A stretch of 26,491 nt of DNA. It comes from Elysia marginata. Its lineage: Eukaryota; Mollusca; Gastropoda; Plakobranchidae. The notes under the pieces were generated by a model, which ran no database searches, was not told the DNA's origin, and saw only the letters and a program-made list of their open reading frames with translations. Within the stretch, counting starts at the first letter, position 1. Each line of letters starts with the position of its first letter. This document shows, piece after piece, positions 1 through 10,930 of the stretch. The stretch covers positions 534,951-561,441 of the forward strand of contig BMAT01007483.1 of the NCBI GenBank assembly GCA_019649035.1. The letters are read 5' to 3'. The position numbers were made by a program, and so were the translations under genes.

Positions 1-28
1 GAGAGAGAGAGAGACGGGGAGAGAAAAA
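1..28. repeat. GA-rich simple repeat at window edge
   Basis: The window opens inside a GA dinucleotide tract that decays into GGGGAGAG and A-rich sequence. The true start lies outside the window. Confidence 0.85.
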
Positions 29-625
29 AGAGTGAGAAAAGAATAGTGAAAACAAACTTTTTATTTAAATTTGTAAAAACCTGTTCATATTCTAGATATA
101 GACAGCCAAGAAAAATATTCCAAAAAGCCAGGGAACAACCACAAAAAGGATGCTAAAGAGCAACGATGATAGTTAATTATTTCTCCTGAATGAAGAACAT
201 CTTTGACTTTCAGAACGGCACCGCATACCTCTTGTTGTTTTAAAGCACTCTCAATCTTTTACTAATACGATTTAAGAGATTAAATTTAGTGGTTTTTGTT
301 TGTGTGCCGAACTTGACTCTGATTTAATTAAACTCGCGTGTCACAAGATCACGAACTTTGTAAAGGTGGCTTTTTATAGCGTCACAAATAGATGTGTCGG
401 GTTCCAAGGCCTCTGGCATCACCACCGGTTTAGTTTTAAGCCTTTGGTGGATTCGGTCCTGCCTGTCTAAAGATCAGCTGGTCAACATTGCGCCGTACCA
501 CCGAATCGCTATTAAAAAAATTACTACCACAATAATGACGACGAAAAGAACGATACGAAATAAGATGAGGATAATGAAAAACGATACTGTCTAAATTAAA
601 ACAAACAAACTAAACCACGTAACTA
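29..625. other. AT-rich sequence, no supported gene
   Basis: I see no conserved coding signal here. A slightly more GC-rich patch at 390-490 carries a 66-codon open frame with an alternative start. It ends in K/I/T-rich AT sequence and shows no motif, so I treat it as a chance frame. The expected next dystrobrevin exons (minus strand) are not found here. Confidence 0.5.
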
Positions 626-1022
626 AGGTAACTGTTAGCTTATTGAAATGAAGAGCAATGGCGAAGTATCATTCACAAGGCATTGTCTTATTGCTAGTAT
701 TGCATTTTATTTATCTGGATACCGAACATAAGTAGCTGATTCTGTCAATAAAATGATTTGATGTTGTCTTTTGTTGATAGTTTTGGCCATGACAAGAATT
801 TTTTCACTAGCATTTGTCTCTTAACCAATTCAAATCAATCGGATTTCGCGCCAGTTCTGACCTAAATCTAACGATTGGTGCGGAATCGTGCAACAAAAAT
901 GGCTAAGAGCGTTTTATTTCAGCTGCGTGTTTTTTTTTCTCTATCGTGCCACACAAAAAGATGCACAATGTGCAAGAAGGAAGACGGAAGACACTGACGT
1001 TGTTCTCCAAGTTCTGACGCAG
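626..1022 (+). repeat. Interspersed repeat, left copy of an inverted pair
   Basis: This segment is the reverse complement of 10762-11164 over about 400 bp. By eye it is roughly 85-90% identical with only small indels. Shared landmarks include GCTTATTGAAATGAAGAGCA near 638, TCAATAAAATGATTTGATGT near 747 and GCAACAAAAATGGCTAAGAG near 889. Both copies carry TCTGACnTAAATCT (here 856-869). No coding frame is conserved between the copies. The two sides diverge sharply at AGGTAA (626-631) and just after TTCTGACGCAG (about 1022), so this looks like a dispersed mobile or MITE-like family rather than a gene duplication. Confidence 0.85.
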
Positions 1023-2204
1023 AGATCCTTGGCTTAGTTTCGCGAACGAAGTTTTAAAAAAAGATGCTTGTCCACGTCTACTGCAGACACGCTCGTGGTT
1101 GATGAGTCCCGGGTGGGAAGGGCAGGTCATTGAACATGATCAGAGAATTAATACATTTTCCGCTGTGATATTGTATTTTTCTCCTATTCTCCTGAAGGTC
1201 GTTGGCTGCTTTAATGATCGTTTGACGCCAGATCTGATCAGCTCTTGAGGTCGTTGTGACATGCTAGGATGCAGATCGCTGACCTCTACCTTTGTTCTTG
1301 TGCCAATCCTATCTTAGCTACATGACCTGGTGGATTGTTTGTTGTTAGCTTGGAAAAAAACAACATTGTCTCCCTTTTTGTAATTTGGCATAATTGTTAT
1401 GAGTATCAATATGTGGTTCTGACACTCCGCTCTAGGTGAGTCGCTATGTAGGCGACTCATTCCCGATTGAGAGAGAATCGACCTAACGTCACCGAGCCGG
1501 AAAGGTGTGCGAAGACTCTGCTATGGCGATTTTCTAGCATTTCTATACCCCGAAGCTAATCTAGACAGTCAAAGAGTTGGGTGAAGTGGGGGTATAGGTG
1601 AGATTCTTTATGTTATCATATGTTAGGGTTTAATTTCCTTTTGCTAATGTTGGTCTCACTTATGGTTAGGTCGATAAATTAGGATTAGTATTGATCCGAC
1701 AAGACGATGGCCAGTGTGCCACTCTCAGCTTGGCATGTGTGAAGAACATCGGGTTAACGCACAAGCACATAGTCGAGTAAATGCCAGTGTTTGGGTCGAG
1801 AGTGCATCCAAGTTGTTTTTAAGCTATTCTTGTGTTGAAAGATAGTTTGTGTGACGATCAATTCATGCTCATTGCAGAGGACAAACGGAAGGCGGCCGTT
1901 ACCATTGCAGTTACCAACTAAATGTCTTTCGAGAACTCCTCTGAGAGTTTCTCCCCATTCGTGCATTGAAATCACAAAAGATCAGAATAGTAAAGGTACA
2001 AGGAAGCTAAAAATTTGGTTTATAAACTTCTTTAGAAAGCTAGAGAGACTAAGGACGAAAGGCAGACAGACAATGAAACAAAAATGGAGACCGACATATA
2101 GACAGGCGACAGGCACCCCTATTTTCTTCTGAATAAGGTCCCAGAGATTTTTAAATTAAATGAACTCCCTTCATTGAGCAGCCTAAGTGTAGAACAAAAC
2201 TAGT
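1023..2204. other. Non-coding, moderately AT-rich, with small hairpins
   Basis: No gene is supported. Open frames up to 93 codons (1851-2132 plus, 1754-1975 minus) overlap on opposite strands and have no recognisable motif. The only structure I see is the pair of hairpins at 1437-1480. Confidence 0.5.
1437..1480. repeat. Two adjacent perfect hairpins
   Basis: TGAGTCGC (1437-1444) and GCGACTCA (1452-1459) form an 8-bp stem with a 7-nt loop. It is followed at once by CGATT (1464-1468) and AATCG (1476-1480) around a GAGAGAG loop. The GC content of the first stem is high for the surroundings. Note that TGAGTCG resembles an AP-1-like half site. No function is assigned. Confidence 0.6.
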
Positions 2205-2345
2205 GTCGGGCCCGACGGTGTTTTGGGGGGTTTGACCTACACTACAACCACGCCTATCTCTTCATTTGTAGTTAGGCCCGGCCCACCGTGGTGCAGGCCA
2301 AAACACCCACCATGGGTACATGTCATAGTTTAAACCGTCGGTCAC
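2205..2345. repeat. GC-rich nested inverted repeat
   Basis: Two inverted pairs are nested: CCGACGGT (2212-2219) with ACCGTCGG (2334-2341), and GGTGTTTTGG (2217-2226) with CCAAAACACC (2298-2307). The inner arms continue imperfectly (TACACTAC against GTGCAGG-side sequence). The patch is much richer in G+C than its flanks and also holds GGGCCC at 2208-2213. It could be a short foldback element or a structured RNA segment. I cannot decide from one copy. Confidence 0.55.
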
Positions 2346-4419
2346 GACGCCGATGTGGTTCTACCCTAACATTCATGGCCCTGCAAAATTAATGTACCGA
2401 TCATCTCAAATCCCTGTTCAGTGCTTGCGCACTCACTGTCTTCTGAAACAAGGTTCAAGGACGCGCATAGACACAGCCTCTGGTACACTTTCGTACTCAT
2501 CCAGCTAGTTATCGACTAAATACCTGCTCTATTCTTCCAACTTCTCCCGCCGCTACTAACTTCAAGGCCATAAACTTTGTAGGTTATAAATCTTTTGAAA
2601 GTTACATGATATTTCGCCTCCCTTTTCATAATCATGTTGTGGTAATTTCTTTTTTTGCAAAAAGCTAGACTTTTGTTTTGCTTGCTAAAAACCTCCGCTT
2701 CTCCTAATTTATCACTGAATTTACAAAGCATCACGAAACTGGTGGATATATATTTTTAATAAAGCAGCCTTTCCGCAGCCTAAAAGGCTATTAGTGAAAC
2801 TTGAATGGTTGTGTGACTCTGATGCTCCATTCAATACAAACTCATCAGCACCACTCATTGTGTTGTAACAGATAGTTTGTGTCAACCAAGGCATGATTTA
2901 CTGCCATTTTAGCAGTTACTGAATAATGAGTGTTAGCTCTCCACTAATGATGACGCACAAGTCGCAAACTGAAACACAAACTTGTATCAGGATACTAACA
3001 GAATCACTATTTTACTTAAACGCTGTTACTTATTATAACTTTCTATGTTTGAATACTTCCGTCCAGAATGGTAATTCAGAATATTACGATTCTTAAAAAA
3101 AAGCTATGAAACAGAGAACACTCAATTATTTCTCTACGCTTCAGTTTGTTTTATGGGTGTCAAGGAAAGGCCATGACGAACATGAATAATAAATAACCAT
3201 AATTATCTATACATCAATATTGAGGGCGTGTTTTCAATTATTGGATTTACGCCGATTGCTCTGCGGACTATAAATGCCAGGCTTTACAAACACACACACA
3301 TGAAACCAATTGTATTTTCTCACGAATGGCTTCTAACTTGGAAACAGCGTATATAAATCATTTATTCGAAAGTACCACTAAAACTGGTACAAGTTCTGAA
3401 AAAAAAAAAAAAACGACTAATCGCACAACGCCAAACTGGGCTGTTTGGGATAGTAACTTAATACAATAAGTTTTGTCACGCAGAAAATGATAAATAGAAA
3501 ATTGTTTTTCACGGACCATTGACGCCACTAAAGAGGTGACCATTGGATGGTTTTGTTATCAAATAGAAGTCAGGATAGTTGGACAAGGCAGGTTATTTTT
3601 TCCTGCGAATTTTATGCAAACAAACAAAAAATCGCCAAAAAAGGAAACTGCTAAGAATTTGATATTCGTGAAAAAGACCCTTGTTTGAAGGCACTTAGTA
3701 CATATGAGTTTAGTTATGCATAGCAGTCCTGAGGTTAAACTTCAGGTTAAAGAACTCTATTGAGAATAAATATGCTAATGAGCTGAAGAGTGTCTCTTAC
3801 ATTGATCTATAATCTCTTTGTGCAAGAACCTGTCGTCACACAAAAGGTGAGCACGCAAAACATCAACTGGCTTTTATCAAGCTGGACTGGATCATAATGA
3901 ATTTTTCACTACCAGGTTTTGCCCTCCCCGGCTTTTTCCCCTCATCCATCCCCCATCAAAAAAAAAAAAATAAGTGGATAAAATAATGAATAACGCCGCA
4001 AAAAGAGACCATTCAAAAAAATTTAGGACTGCTGACATACCCCGATTAATCAACATTTGCTATTTTCATTGAAGGCTAGCATTTTCCTCTATTGTTTGCA
4101 CGGATAACACAGGATACTGTTAACATTAACATCAATTTGCTGACTGAAATCTACGCTGATAAACAGAATAGATAGACCTTGTAGTCCAATACTATACGCT
4201 AAAAGGAAATTCAACTGGCTAAGTAGCTAACTTGGCTTCGATCTTTTTGCAGCTTTATCTCATTATTGTTTGTCGTTGAACAACCCAAATTTCGATCACC
4301 CTGATCTGAAAATGCATGTAATTTGTTTTGTTTTTGTTTCTGATTCGATATTCTCATTAGATGTGCTTTTATTTTCATCTATTCTTGGTATCTATTTGTC
4401 ACCCAACCTATATACCCTT
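2346..4419. other. AT-rich intron-like sequence
   Basis: No supported exon. It holds a short AC run at 3290-3300 and poly-A tracts at 3400-3412 and 3958-3970. An open minus-strand frame ends at 2524 with GCAG|GTATTT and could be read as an exon, but it lacks a pyrimidine tract upstream and I do not call it. Confidence 0.5.
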
Positions 4420-4752
4420 TCACTTAGCTACCCACTTACCCATCTATCCCCCTACCTGCTTGCCTACCTACCTACTCACCTATGTGTCTATTTTATCTAT
4501 CTATCTATTCAGATTCTAGGTTTTTATACGATAAATACAGTGCTCGACGTATGAGGAGCCTTTGTATACATTGTAGTCTAGTCATACCTTTGTTTTATAC
4601 GACGCAGTGTTTCTAGACAGGCATGATGGGAGAACGGAAAAGAAAGAGTTGCCTGATGCTTACCTAACGGGCGGCGAGAAACACTGTGTCGCATATAACA
4701 AAGGTAGGACTAGGCTACAATGTATCAATCAATCAATCAATCTATCTATCTG

Positions 4753-4832
<80 letters not shown>

Positions 4833-4968
4833 CCCATCTATGTATCTAACTATCTGTCTATGTATGTTTGTACGTATCTATCTATCTATCTATCTACCCA
4901 TCTATGTATCTACCTATCTGTCTATGTATGTATGTACGTATCTATCTATCTATCTATCTATCTGTCTA

Positions 4969-5014
<46 letters not shown>

Positions 5015-5054
5015 AGCTGCCTATCCATCTATTTATCCATCTATCAATGTATCT
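4420..5054 (+). repeat. Compound tetranucleotide satellite (TCTA/TCTG/TCAA) with 64-bp higher-order unit
   Basis: Degenerate TACC/TATC sequence (4420-4510) precedes the main array. TCAA units (about 4727-4740) lead into nearly pure TCTA (4741-4830). A 64-bp composite unit then repeats: TACCCATCTA begins at 4831 and again at 4895, each copy passing through TGTATCTA, CTATCTGTC and TACGTA. TCTG units follow (4969-4992), then TCTA again (4993-5012), with a decayed edge to about 5054. All overlapping frames reading YLSI-type repeats are translations of this array, not genes. Confidence 0.95.
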
Positions 5055-5057
5055 TAA

Positions 5058-5102
5058 AAATCTAGATTTGGCTTACACGAGTTGTGATTCAAATCTAGAT
5101 TT
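5058..5102. repeat. Pair of identical 12-bp palindromes
   Basis: AAATCTAGATTT occurs at 5058-5069 and again at 5091-5102. Each copy is a perfect palindrome, and they sit directly at the end of the tetranucleotide array. Because each is self-complementary, the pair is both a direct and an inverted repeat. Confidence 0.7.
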
Positions 5103-5210
5103 CTAATACATATTCAAGCTCTCTTTTATGAACATGTTAGCACTTTCTTCATTTGTATAAAGACTGGATGATTAGGTTAGTTTCTATCTATCCATGTTTC
5201 TTTTATTTCC

Positions 5211-5234
5211 ATCTATCTATCTATCTATCTATCG
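5211..5234 (+). repeat. Short ATCT microsatellite
   Basis: About six ATCT units, ending at CGAATTCGG. It lies 150 bp beyond the large TCTA array and has the same unit and orientation. Confidence 0.9.
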
Positions 5235-7920
5235 AATTCGGAGCGCGACCATGAAAAAAATACGGAATTGCTCTTTAAATGCCAGAAAACAGATAACGAT
5301 CTGGCCCTTAACAAGGCGATGGCAAACGTCTGCTTATGGTTGCTTAGAACACCACCCAAATAGAAATAAATCTAGTTCCTAATATAATAAGCAAATGTCA
5401 CAAAAAGGGCACACATGAGCAAAAACTATGGATAGCCATTAGGGAAATTTCCCCAAACAGAGACGCCTTGTTTCCTGCTTGTAAATATTTGATGTGATGA
5501 AAACTGATAGGAAAAAGATCCTCCCCAGCTCCTCCCGTTCACTCGTCCCAACCTCTGGAATTAGTCCATATTAGTCCAGAAAAAGTAACTAGGAGAAAAC
5601 GATTATAGCCTATTGTATGGAGAAAGTCTAGAGAAAAGGAAGTTTTATTACTTCCCAAAAATTCCGCTTTGTAAAAAAAACTACATTAAAACATACACAA
5701 ATATTCACATTTAATCTGAATTAGAAATATATTAATTTGATTTTTTAAGGCCAATTCAGTGTATATAGCTAAAAGACAGCCAATGTATATTGCTCTAAAT
5801 TGTTGAATTTTTACGATTAACCAATCGCAAGTACAAGGAAATGATCAGTTGTAAATTATTTTTCCTAGTTCTGTTTATTGACTGTACTAACTGCATTGTT
5901 TATATTGGAAGTTACCCAAGCCAGAGCTAGAAAACAAAGTCCCATTACAGTTTTAAACCGCGCATTAATCTTATAGTGCTGGAAAAATAGATCCACAGTA
6001 GAGGCTAGGACTTTTGTCTTCTATAAGACATAAGAGACATCATTCAAATAAAAAAATAACTAGATGTTATAATGCAAACCTGAGGTCTAAAGTTTATAAA
6101 CAGTTAAGTGAATGAGCGGTGTTTTTGGAGATTTTATGGCGGGAATTCGGGGTCGTTTGCATCATAACCTTGGTGTAGTGTTGTCAATTACATTGTTTTT
6201 TAATGTAAAATTTGCTGGAGCCCAAAAACTTTAAATTTACATATTTCTGAAAAGGTGATATAACATTTTTTTGGTTGAAATTCGCGGTGCCTTTAAAGAT
6301 GAAAAACATTAAGGAAATTACAAAATTAGCAAAACAAGTTCGTAAGTCTGTGGCTGCATTATTTTCTCTTAACCCATGAGTACCAGACGTAACAATTTTA
6401 TTAAAAATCTAAGCAAAGGTGCCCGACTAATGTCTACAATAAACTAGTTTTGGATCAGGCACATGTGGCCAAGATACGAGGGTGCAAATTGCACTGAAGC
6501 ACACAGGCAAAAGATGGTTTTCTCCTAGTATTGTCCACCCTCTCCGCAAAAGTATAAAACATTTTATATTGGACCAATTAAGTGCCTATAAGCTGCTAGA
6601 CACAAAATAGCAGGCCTTAGCAATGGCCTGCACGGTCAATACAACAAACGGAGAAAATTACCAAATAAATATGCAACCACCCCTCTTGGCACAAAACTTA
6701 GTCAGAGCGAAGAGTTATATAGGCTTACCACATATTTACAGCTTAATAGTCTAGTAAGAATAAATATCATTTGCAGATTGTTGAGTATTCCCATTACTCT
6801 TCTTTTTTTTTATCTTTGATACAATAAAACACGAAAATAACCATATCTCCGAGTTGTAAGTTTTATTGCAAAAGCCCCAGAATCTTTTACCAACTTATGA
6901 AATACTTTTACTCACTCTTTGAGATTTTTTCGTGGTACGTGAAAAAATCGCTGAACGTCTCACATGGGAAGACGTATGGTTATTTTAATGATACTGAATT
7001 TTTAAAAAATTTGTTCTCGAAGAAGCCTAACCACTAAATAGACATAGGCGCAGCCAAACTTTGGCTTGACGAGAAATTAAGATTAACTAGTCTCTAGAGA
7101 AAGAGCATACATGTTTTTTCCCCTAAACATTATATTTCATCTGGTAAAATTTTCGTGCAATCAAGAAAAGAAACCTTAAATGGCAAAATTACAAAAGATA
7201 TTTATCGTCACAAGGCTCTTCATGTCGTAAAAGTAATCATTCAGAAATACTTCCACGTCAAAAGCTTCTTGATAGTTAGTTTTCAACAAAAAGATATGTA
7301 AAGCGAAAACATAAAAAAACCTAATGCTTATTATAGAGCGAGTTAACTATTTCCTACCTAATTTATTGAATACTGAGAGAAGCACAGCTATCACTCACTG
7401 CTACATGAGTCAGTACGTTACAACCAAAGTATATTTAAAAAAGTAACACACGTTAACCACCAAACCGTGCCTTTTCAACTGATGCAAGAAATTTTTTTTC
7501 GAGCAACATCTCAATCTGTGGGGCAAGTGAGTTTGAACCACACCGGAGGAATTTCTTGATTCAAGCGCCATTTTTTGCCTTAGTTTTTCCTTTTCTAACT
7601 TTTACTTTTTCTTTCATCTTTGGGGGGTTAGATGGAGTAAAGGACGAGTTTAGTTTTCGGAACTTCGTTTCACGAAATGTAGCCTATTATGCAACGAACG
7701 TTTGGCGACTAATTTAGCACGAGATTATTGAAACCAAAATGAACATTTAAAACTTATTTGTTTTTTTTCTTATCAATTCAACCGTCCACCAAAACCTGTC
7801 TCCATAAATTATAACTATTCTACACCTAATGAGTTGATATTACCACATTACAGTGTTTCCAGGAGAAGAACAAACTACATTTACTTAATAGTTTAATAAG
7901 AAAACTTATAAATGGGAATT
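5235..7920. other. AT-rich intron-like sequence
   Basis: No gene is supported. This is plain AT-rich DNA with scattered homopolymer runs. A small hairpin, CAGGCC (6611-6616) with GGCCTG (6625-6630), is the only structure noted. If the dystrobrevin reading is right, this is part of the intron that follows the coiled-coil exon at 7924-8009. Confidence 0.55.
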
Positions 7921-7923
7921 TAC

Positions 7924-8009
7924 CTGTTTTTAGCCTCCAGTTGTGCTATAAGTTCTCGCTGGACTTGGTTGCTGTCTACTGTTAGGTTCAGTTCAGCTGT
8001 AGATCGAGA
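7924..8009 (-). CDS. Dystrobrevin-like internal exon (start of coiled coil)
   Basis: This 86-bp exon encodes 28 codons plus 2 nt. The C-terminal part reads DSNQVQRELIAQLEAKNR. Human alpha- and beta-dystrobrevin have DANKQQRQLIAELENKNR at the start of the first of their two coiled coils, preceded by an xxxDLSFNFDANK-type linker that resembles STAELNLTVDSN here. In the dystrophin complex, dystrobrevin coiled coils bind the matching helices of dystrophin and utrophin under the membrane. On the minus strand the exon follows a pyrimidine-rich tract ending GCCCTCAG and is followed by CAG|GTAAATT. The acceptor is phase 0 and the donor phase 2, splitting an Arg codon before the expected next residues. 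Third positions are only about 36% G/C, which fits the AT-rich host. Dystrophin itself is a poorer match (its helix reads ILADLEEENRNLQ). The family match is from memory of the sequences, not a search. Neighbouring canonical exons are not visible. Confidence 0.75.
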
Positions 8010-8035
8010 CTGAGGGCAAAAGAGAGATATGGGGG
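8010..8035 (-). promoter_or_regulatory. 3' splice site and pyrimidine tract of the coiled-coil exon
   Basis: Read on the minus strand, CATATCTCTCTTTTGCCCTCAG immediately precedes the exon. This is a textbook pyrimidine tract plus CAG acceptor. A C-rich stretch (CCCGCCCACCCCC) lies just upstream of it. Confidence 0.75.
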
Positions 8036-8152
8036 TGGGCGGGGCGAGAAATAATATAAAATATATAAACGAAAGAAAGTGAGAGTTATGACATTTATAA
8101 TCTCGATAGATTATCGGAAAAAAAGAAATTTTGACATTACACACCATTGGCG

Positions 8153-8209
<57 letters not shown>

Positions 8210-8370
8210 CCATCATCATAATCATCATTATTATCATTATAATCTTCATCAGCACTCCTAGCATCATTTTATCACCATCACAATAATCGTCTTTATAATT
8301 ATTCCCACCATCATTAATGTTCCAATCATAATAATCATCTTCATCTTCATCATTATCATCATAAAATAAA
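8153..8370 (+). repeat. CAT/ATC trinucleotide microsatellite, pure core 8153-8209
   Basis: About 19 uninterrupted CAT units are followed by a decayed tail (CAT, AAT, CTT variants) to about 8370. In the minus orientation it is an ATG/GAT array about 145 bp upstream of the acceptor of the coiled-coil exon. Poly-His (plus) and poly-Met (minus) frames crossing it are artefacts. The 115-codon minus frame 7920-8267 is the real exon joined in frame to intron and repeat. Confidence 0.95.
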
Positions 8371-10728
8371 ACAGGCTGTGTAGCAGACTTTTACAATTGA
8401 GCTATTAACAGCAAACTAGTCGGCAGGGAACGTCTTTTGGTTGTATATATCACCAATAGAAATTTAAACTAATTTGAAAGTATCGGCAAAACCAACCAGT
8501 TTGGTTTACAAGCATAACATACCAAAACTTTAAATGAAAAAGTGGAAATTGTATTGGCATCACCAGGAATTAGCTGGCGAGTCGTAGAGAAGAAATATCG
8601 ATTCGTTATCGGTAAAGGAAGTAAGTGGCAATTTAAACATGTCGCACACGAAAACGCTTTTTATTGAGTGCCTTCAGGTTTACAGGTTTACATTGTCCGG
8701 AGAAAACATTTTACTTTGTCTGTGGAAAGCGGATCTCGCCTCTTGAAACGGGTTGTGGTCTGTTTACAAAACTTTCCTCAAGCTCATTTAAACTGTGTTG
8801 CATCTTTTGAAAAAAAAAACAAAGGTTACTCGTGGTCTCTTCGTATACTCTTCTTCTTCAAAAACTTTCTTTTCATCCTCACTTTTCTGAAATTTTCTAT
8901 TTCACCATCCTCTCTCTATCTGTCTGTCTGTCTCTCTTTCTCGCTTTCTGCATGTGTGTCCCCATTTCTCTCGGACTGTTTATGAGACCGATTCCTATAG
9001 TTTCTAAGAGCTGTTTCTGCCCTCAAACAGATTTTCTCCTTCTTCGTAAATTTCTCAGCCTGTAATACCTTAGTCTTTAAATCCCACATTTTCTTTGTTT
9101 TCTTAAGAATCCTCAAAGGTACCTGTTAACACAGGCAAATATAGCAACCAATGATAAAATTGATATGTAACAACATTTTGGATGCATTTGAATTTTACTT
9201 TGCATAGCGTTAGATTAGTTGGAAACTGTTTCAAAGCAGTCATTGTATCATGGATACATATAAATTAGCCGATTCGCTGGTAGTTTTACTTCTCACAACT
9301 CTATATATTACGTTAAACCTAAGATCTTACTCAATTTTCATACACCAAAAGAAACTAGGTATTATTATCTACAAAATATATAGCTATCAATTGATCTAAA
9401 ACTCGGGCAAAATGTCTTTAGAGAATAGACTAGGCTTGGTAAAGTTTTCCATGATAATAAATGCCCAGGGTTTGACATTTGAAAACCAAGGTAAAACTAT
9501 AAAAGGCCAACCAGTCAAACGCCGAAAAATACAATGTTTGGAAACACATTTCACAGGGTATATAATTACATTGGATTAAAACAAAAACTGGAAAATAAGG
9601 GAACCGGAGAAGGACGGTACGAGACGTGACAAATGTCTCCAGAAAACAAATAAAGACGAACAGAAAGGTATATTTGGGCAATGAAACTAGAAAACAAATG
9701 GTGTAAATATCACCAAAACAATTTGCACAGATACACTCCAACACGGAAAATAGAGATTCTTACAGTTACCCAATTAATTCGTCGTCAAATGTAACCCTGA
9801 ATAACGCCTAAAAGGCCCGGCATGAATCGACTTTCTCCTACAATACCTTTTATCTTGCTGGATTTGAAAATGAAGGATCAAAAACTAAAATACAAGAACA
9901 AGAAAAAGGGGACACAAATTGCAAGCCGAACGTTGCCGGATGAAGTAAAGAGTTCTCGTGACACAATAATAAGAGATGGGGTCCGTTTTGGGTTGGCCTT
10001 TCAACTCAATAAACACTCATTACATGGCATTTAAAAGGCTGAGTTGTTTTCCACGGATTTTTATGTGGGAGTGTTCTACTTAAAGACAAACAAACTGGCT
10101 TCTACCATTGCCATTTTCAAGCTTCTGTACTTTCTCAAGAAAGCAATTTAACAAACCAAAATGATGAGACAAAAAAAAACTGCGTTTAAATATGTCGCAA
10201 ACAGTGGAAAATAGAAAACCTGAATGTTAAACTAAAAGTTTATGATCTATACAACAAAGATTTTTATACTTCTTTCATTATGTGCGGGTCTGACCAGAAA
10301 ATAAATTCATCGCGAGATAAAAGAAAAAGAGTAAAGATCAGGAATAAAACAAAATGTCAGATATGCAATTTTCAAGTACGTATAATAAAATAAAAAGATT
10401 GTTTTCTCACCGCATGTAAACATACATTATAGCAAACAAATAAAGAAACCAATTCAATTTAAAAAAATTCAAAGTATCACTTATGCTTTAGCGAAACATT
10501 TAAAAAGTCATCTTAATTGAAATTATCAAGATGATAATCACAGCACAACATGAAATATTGATGAGATAAAATAGCATATATTAAAAAAAACTAGATTAAT
10601 ATTTACTTTAATGAGGTGAAATAAAAAAACTCCTTCTAAAAATAGAAAGAGGAGACAGAAAATCTATTGATAAAATTAATATACTGTTAATAGAAAAGTG
10701 CATATTTTCCTGCCATTGCGACAACGTT
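8371..10728. other. AT-rich intron-like sequence
   Basis: No supported exon. A CT/TCTG-rich patch lies at 8909-8950. Open frames at 8668-8985 and 9430-9744 are low-complexity or hydrophobic chance frames without splice sites or motifs. This would be intron between the alternative first exon and the coiled-coil exon. Confidence 0.55.
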
Positions 10729-10930
10729 TCTGACCTAAATCTGCGTTAGTCTGACCTAAATCTGTGTCAGAACTTGGAGAACAACGTCACCAATCTCTTC
10801 CGCCTTCCTTATTGCACATTGTGGATCTTTTTGTGTGGCACGATAGAAAACTAAAACACGCAGCTTAAATAAAACGCTCTTAGCCATTTTTGTTGCACGA
10901 TTCCACACAAATCGGTAGATTTATGTCAGA
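10729..10930. mobile_element. MITE-like module with inverted TCTGACCTAAATCT ends
   Basis: TCTGACCTAAATCT occurs at 10729-10742 and again 21 bp later at 10750-10763. Its reverse complement, with one mismatch (AGATTTATGTCAGA), occurs at 10917-10930. This gives a roughly 200-bp unit with 14-bp terminal inverted repeats and no coding capacity, as expected for a non-autonomous DNA element. The left copy of the larger repeat keeps only one motif (856-869) and lacks the outer 33 bp, so its far end is truncated. A target-site duplication is not obvious. Confidence 0.45.

Noticed and set aside
903-1130. 75-codon minus frame beginning MTCPSHPG
   Set aside because: It overlaps the inverted repeat and is not preserved in the second copy.
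2524-2734. Minus-strand exon ending GCAG|GTATTT
   Set aside because: No pyrimidine tract or convincing acceptor and no recognisable peptide.
4607-5065. Several overlapping 65-123 codon frames rich in YLSI repeats
   Set aside because: They are translations of the TCTA/TCTG satellite in successive frames; no unique coding sequence.
1-7900. The next dystrobrevin exons (second half of the coiled coil, EIxxEI-type start) on the minus strand
   Set aside because: I looked for them and found no matching sequence; they probably lie left of the window.
8079-8267. Poly-His (plus) and poly-Met (minus) proteins
   Set aside because: Products of the CAT microsatellite. Only 7924-8009 of the minus frame has splice sites and family similarity.
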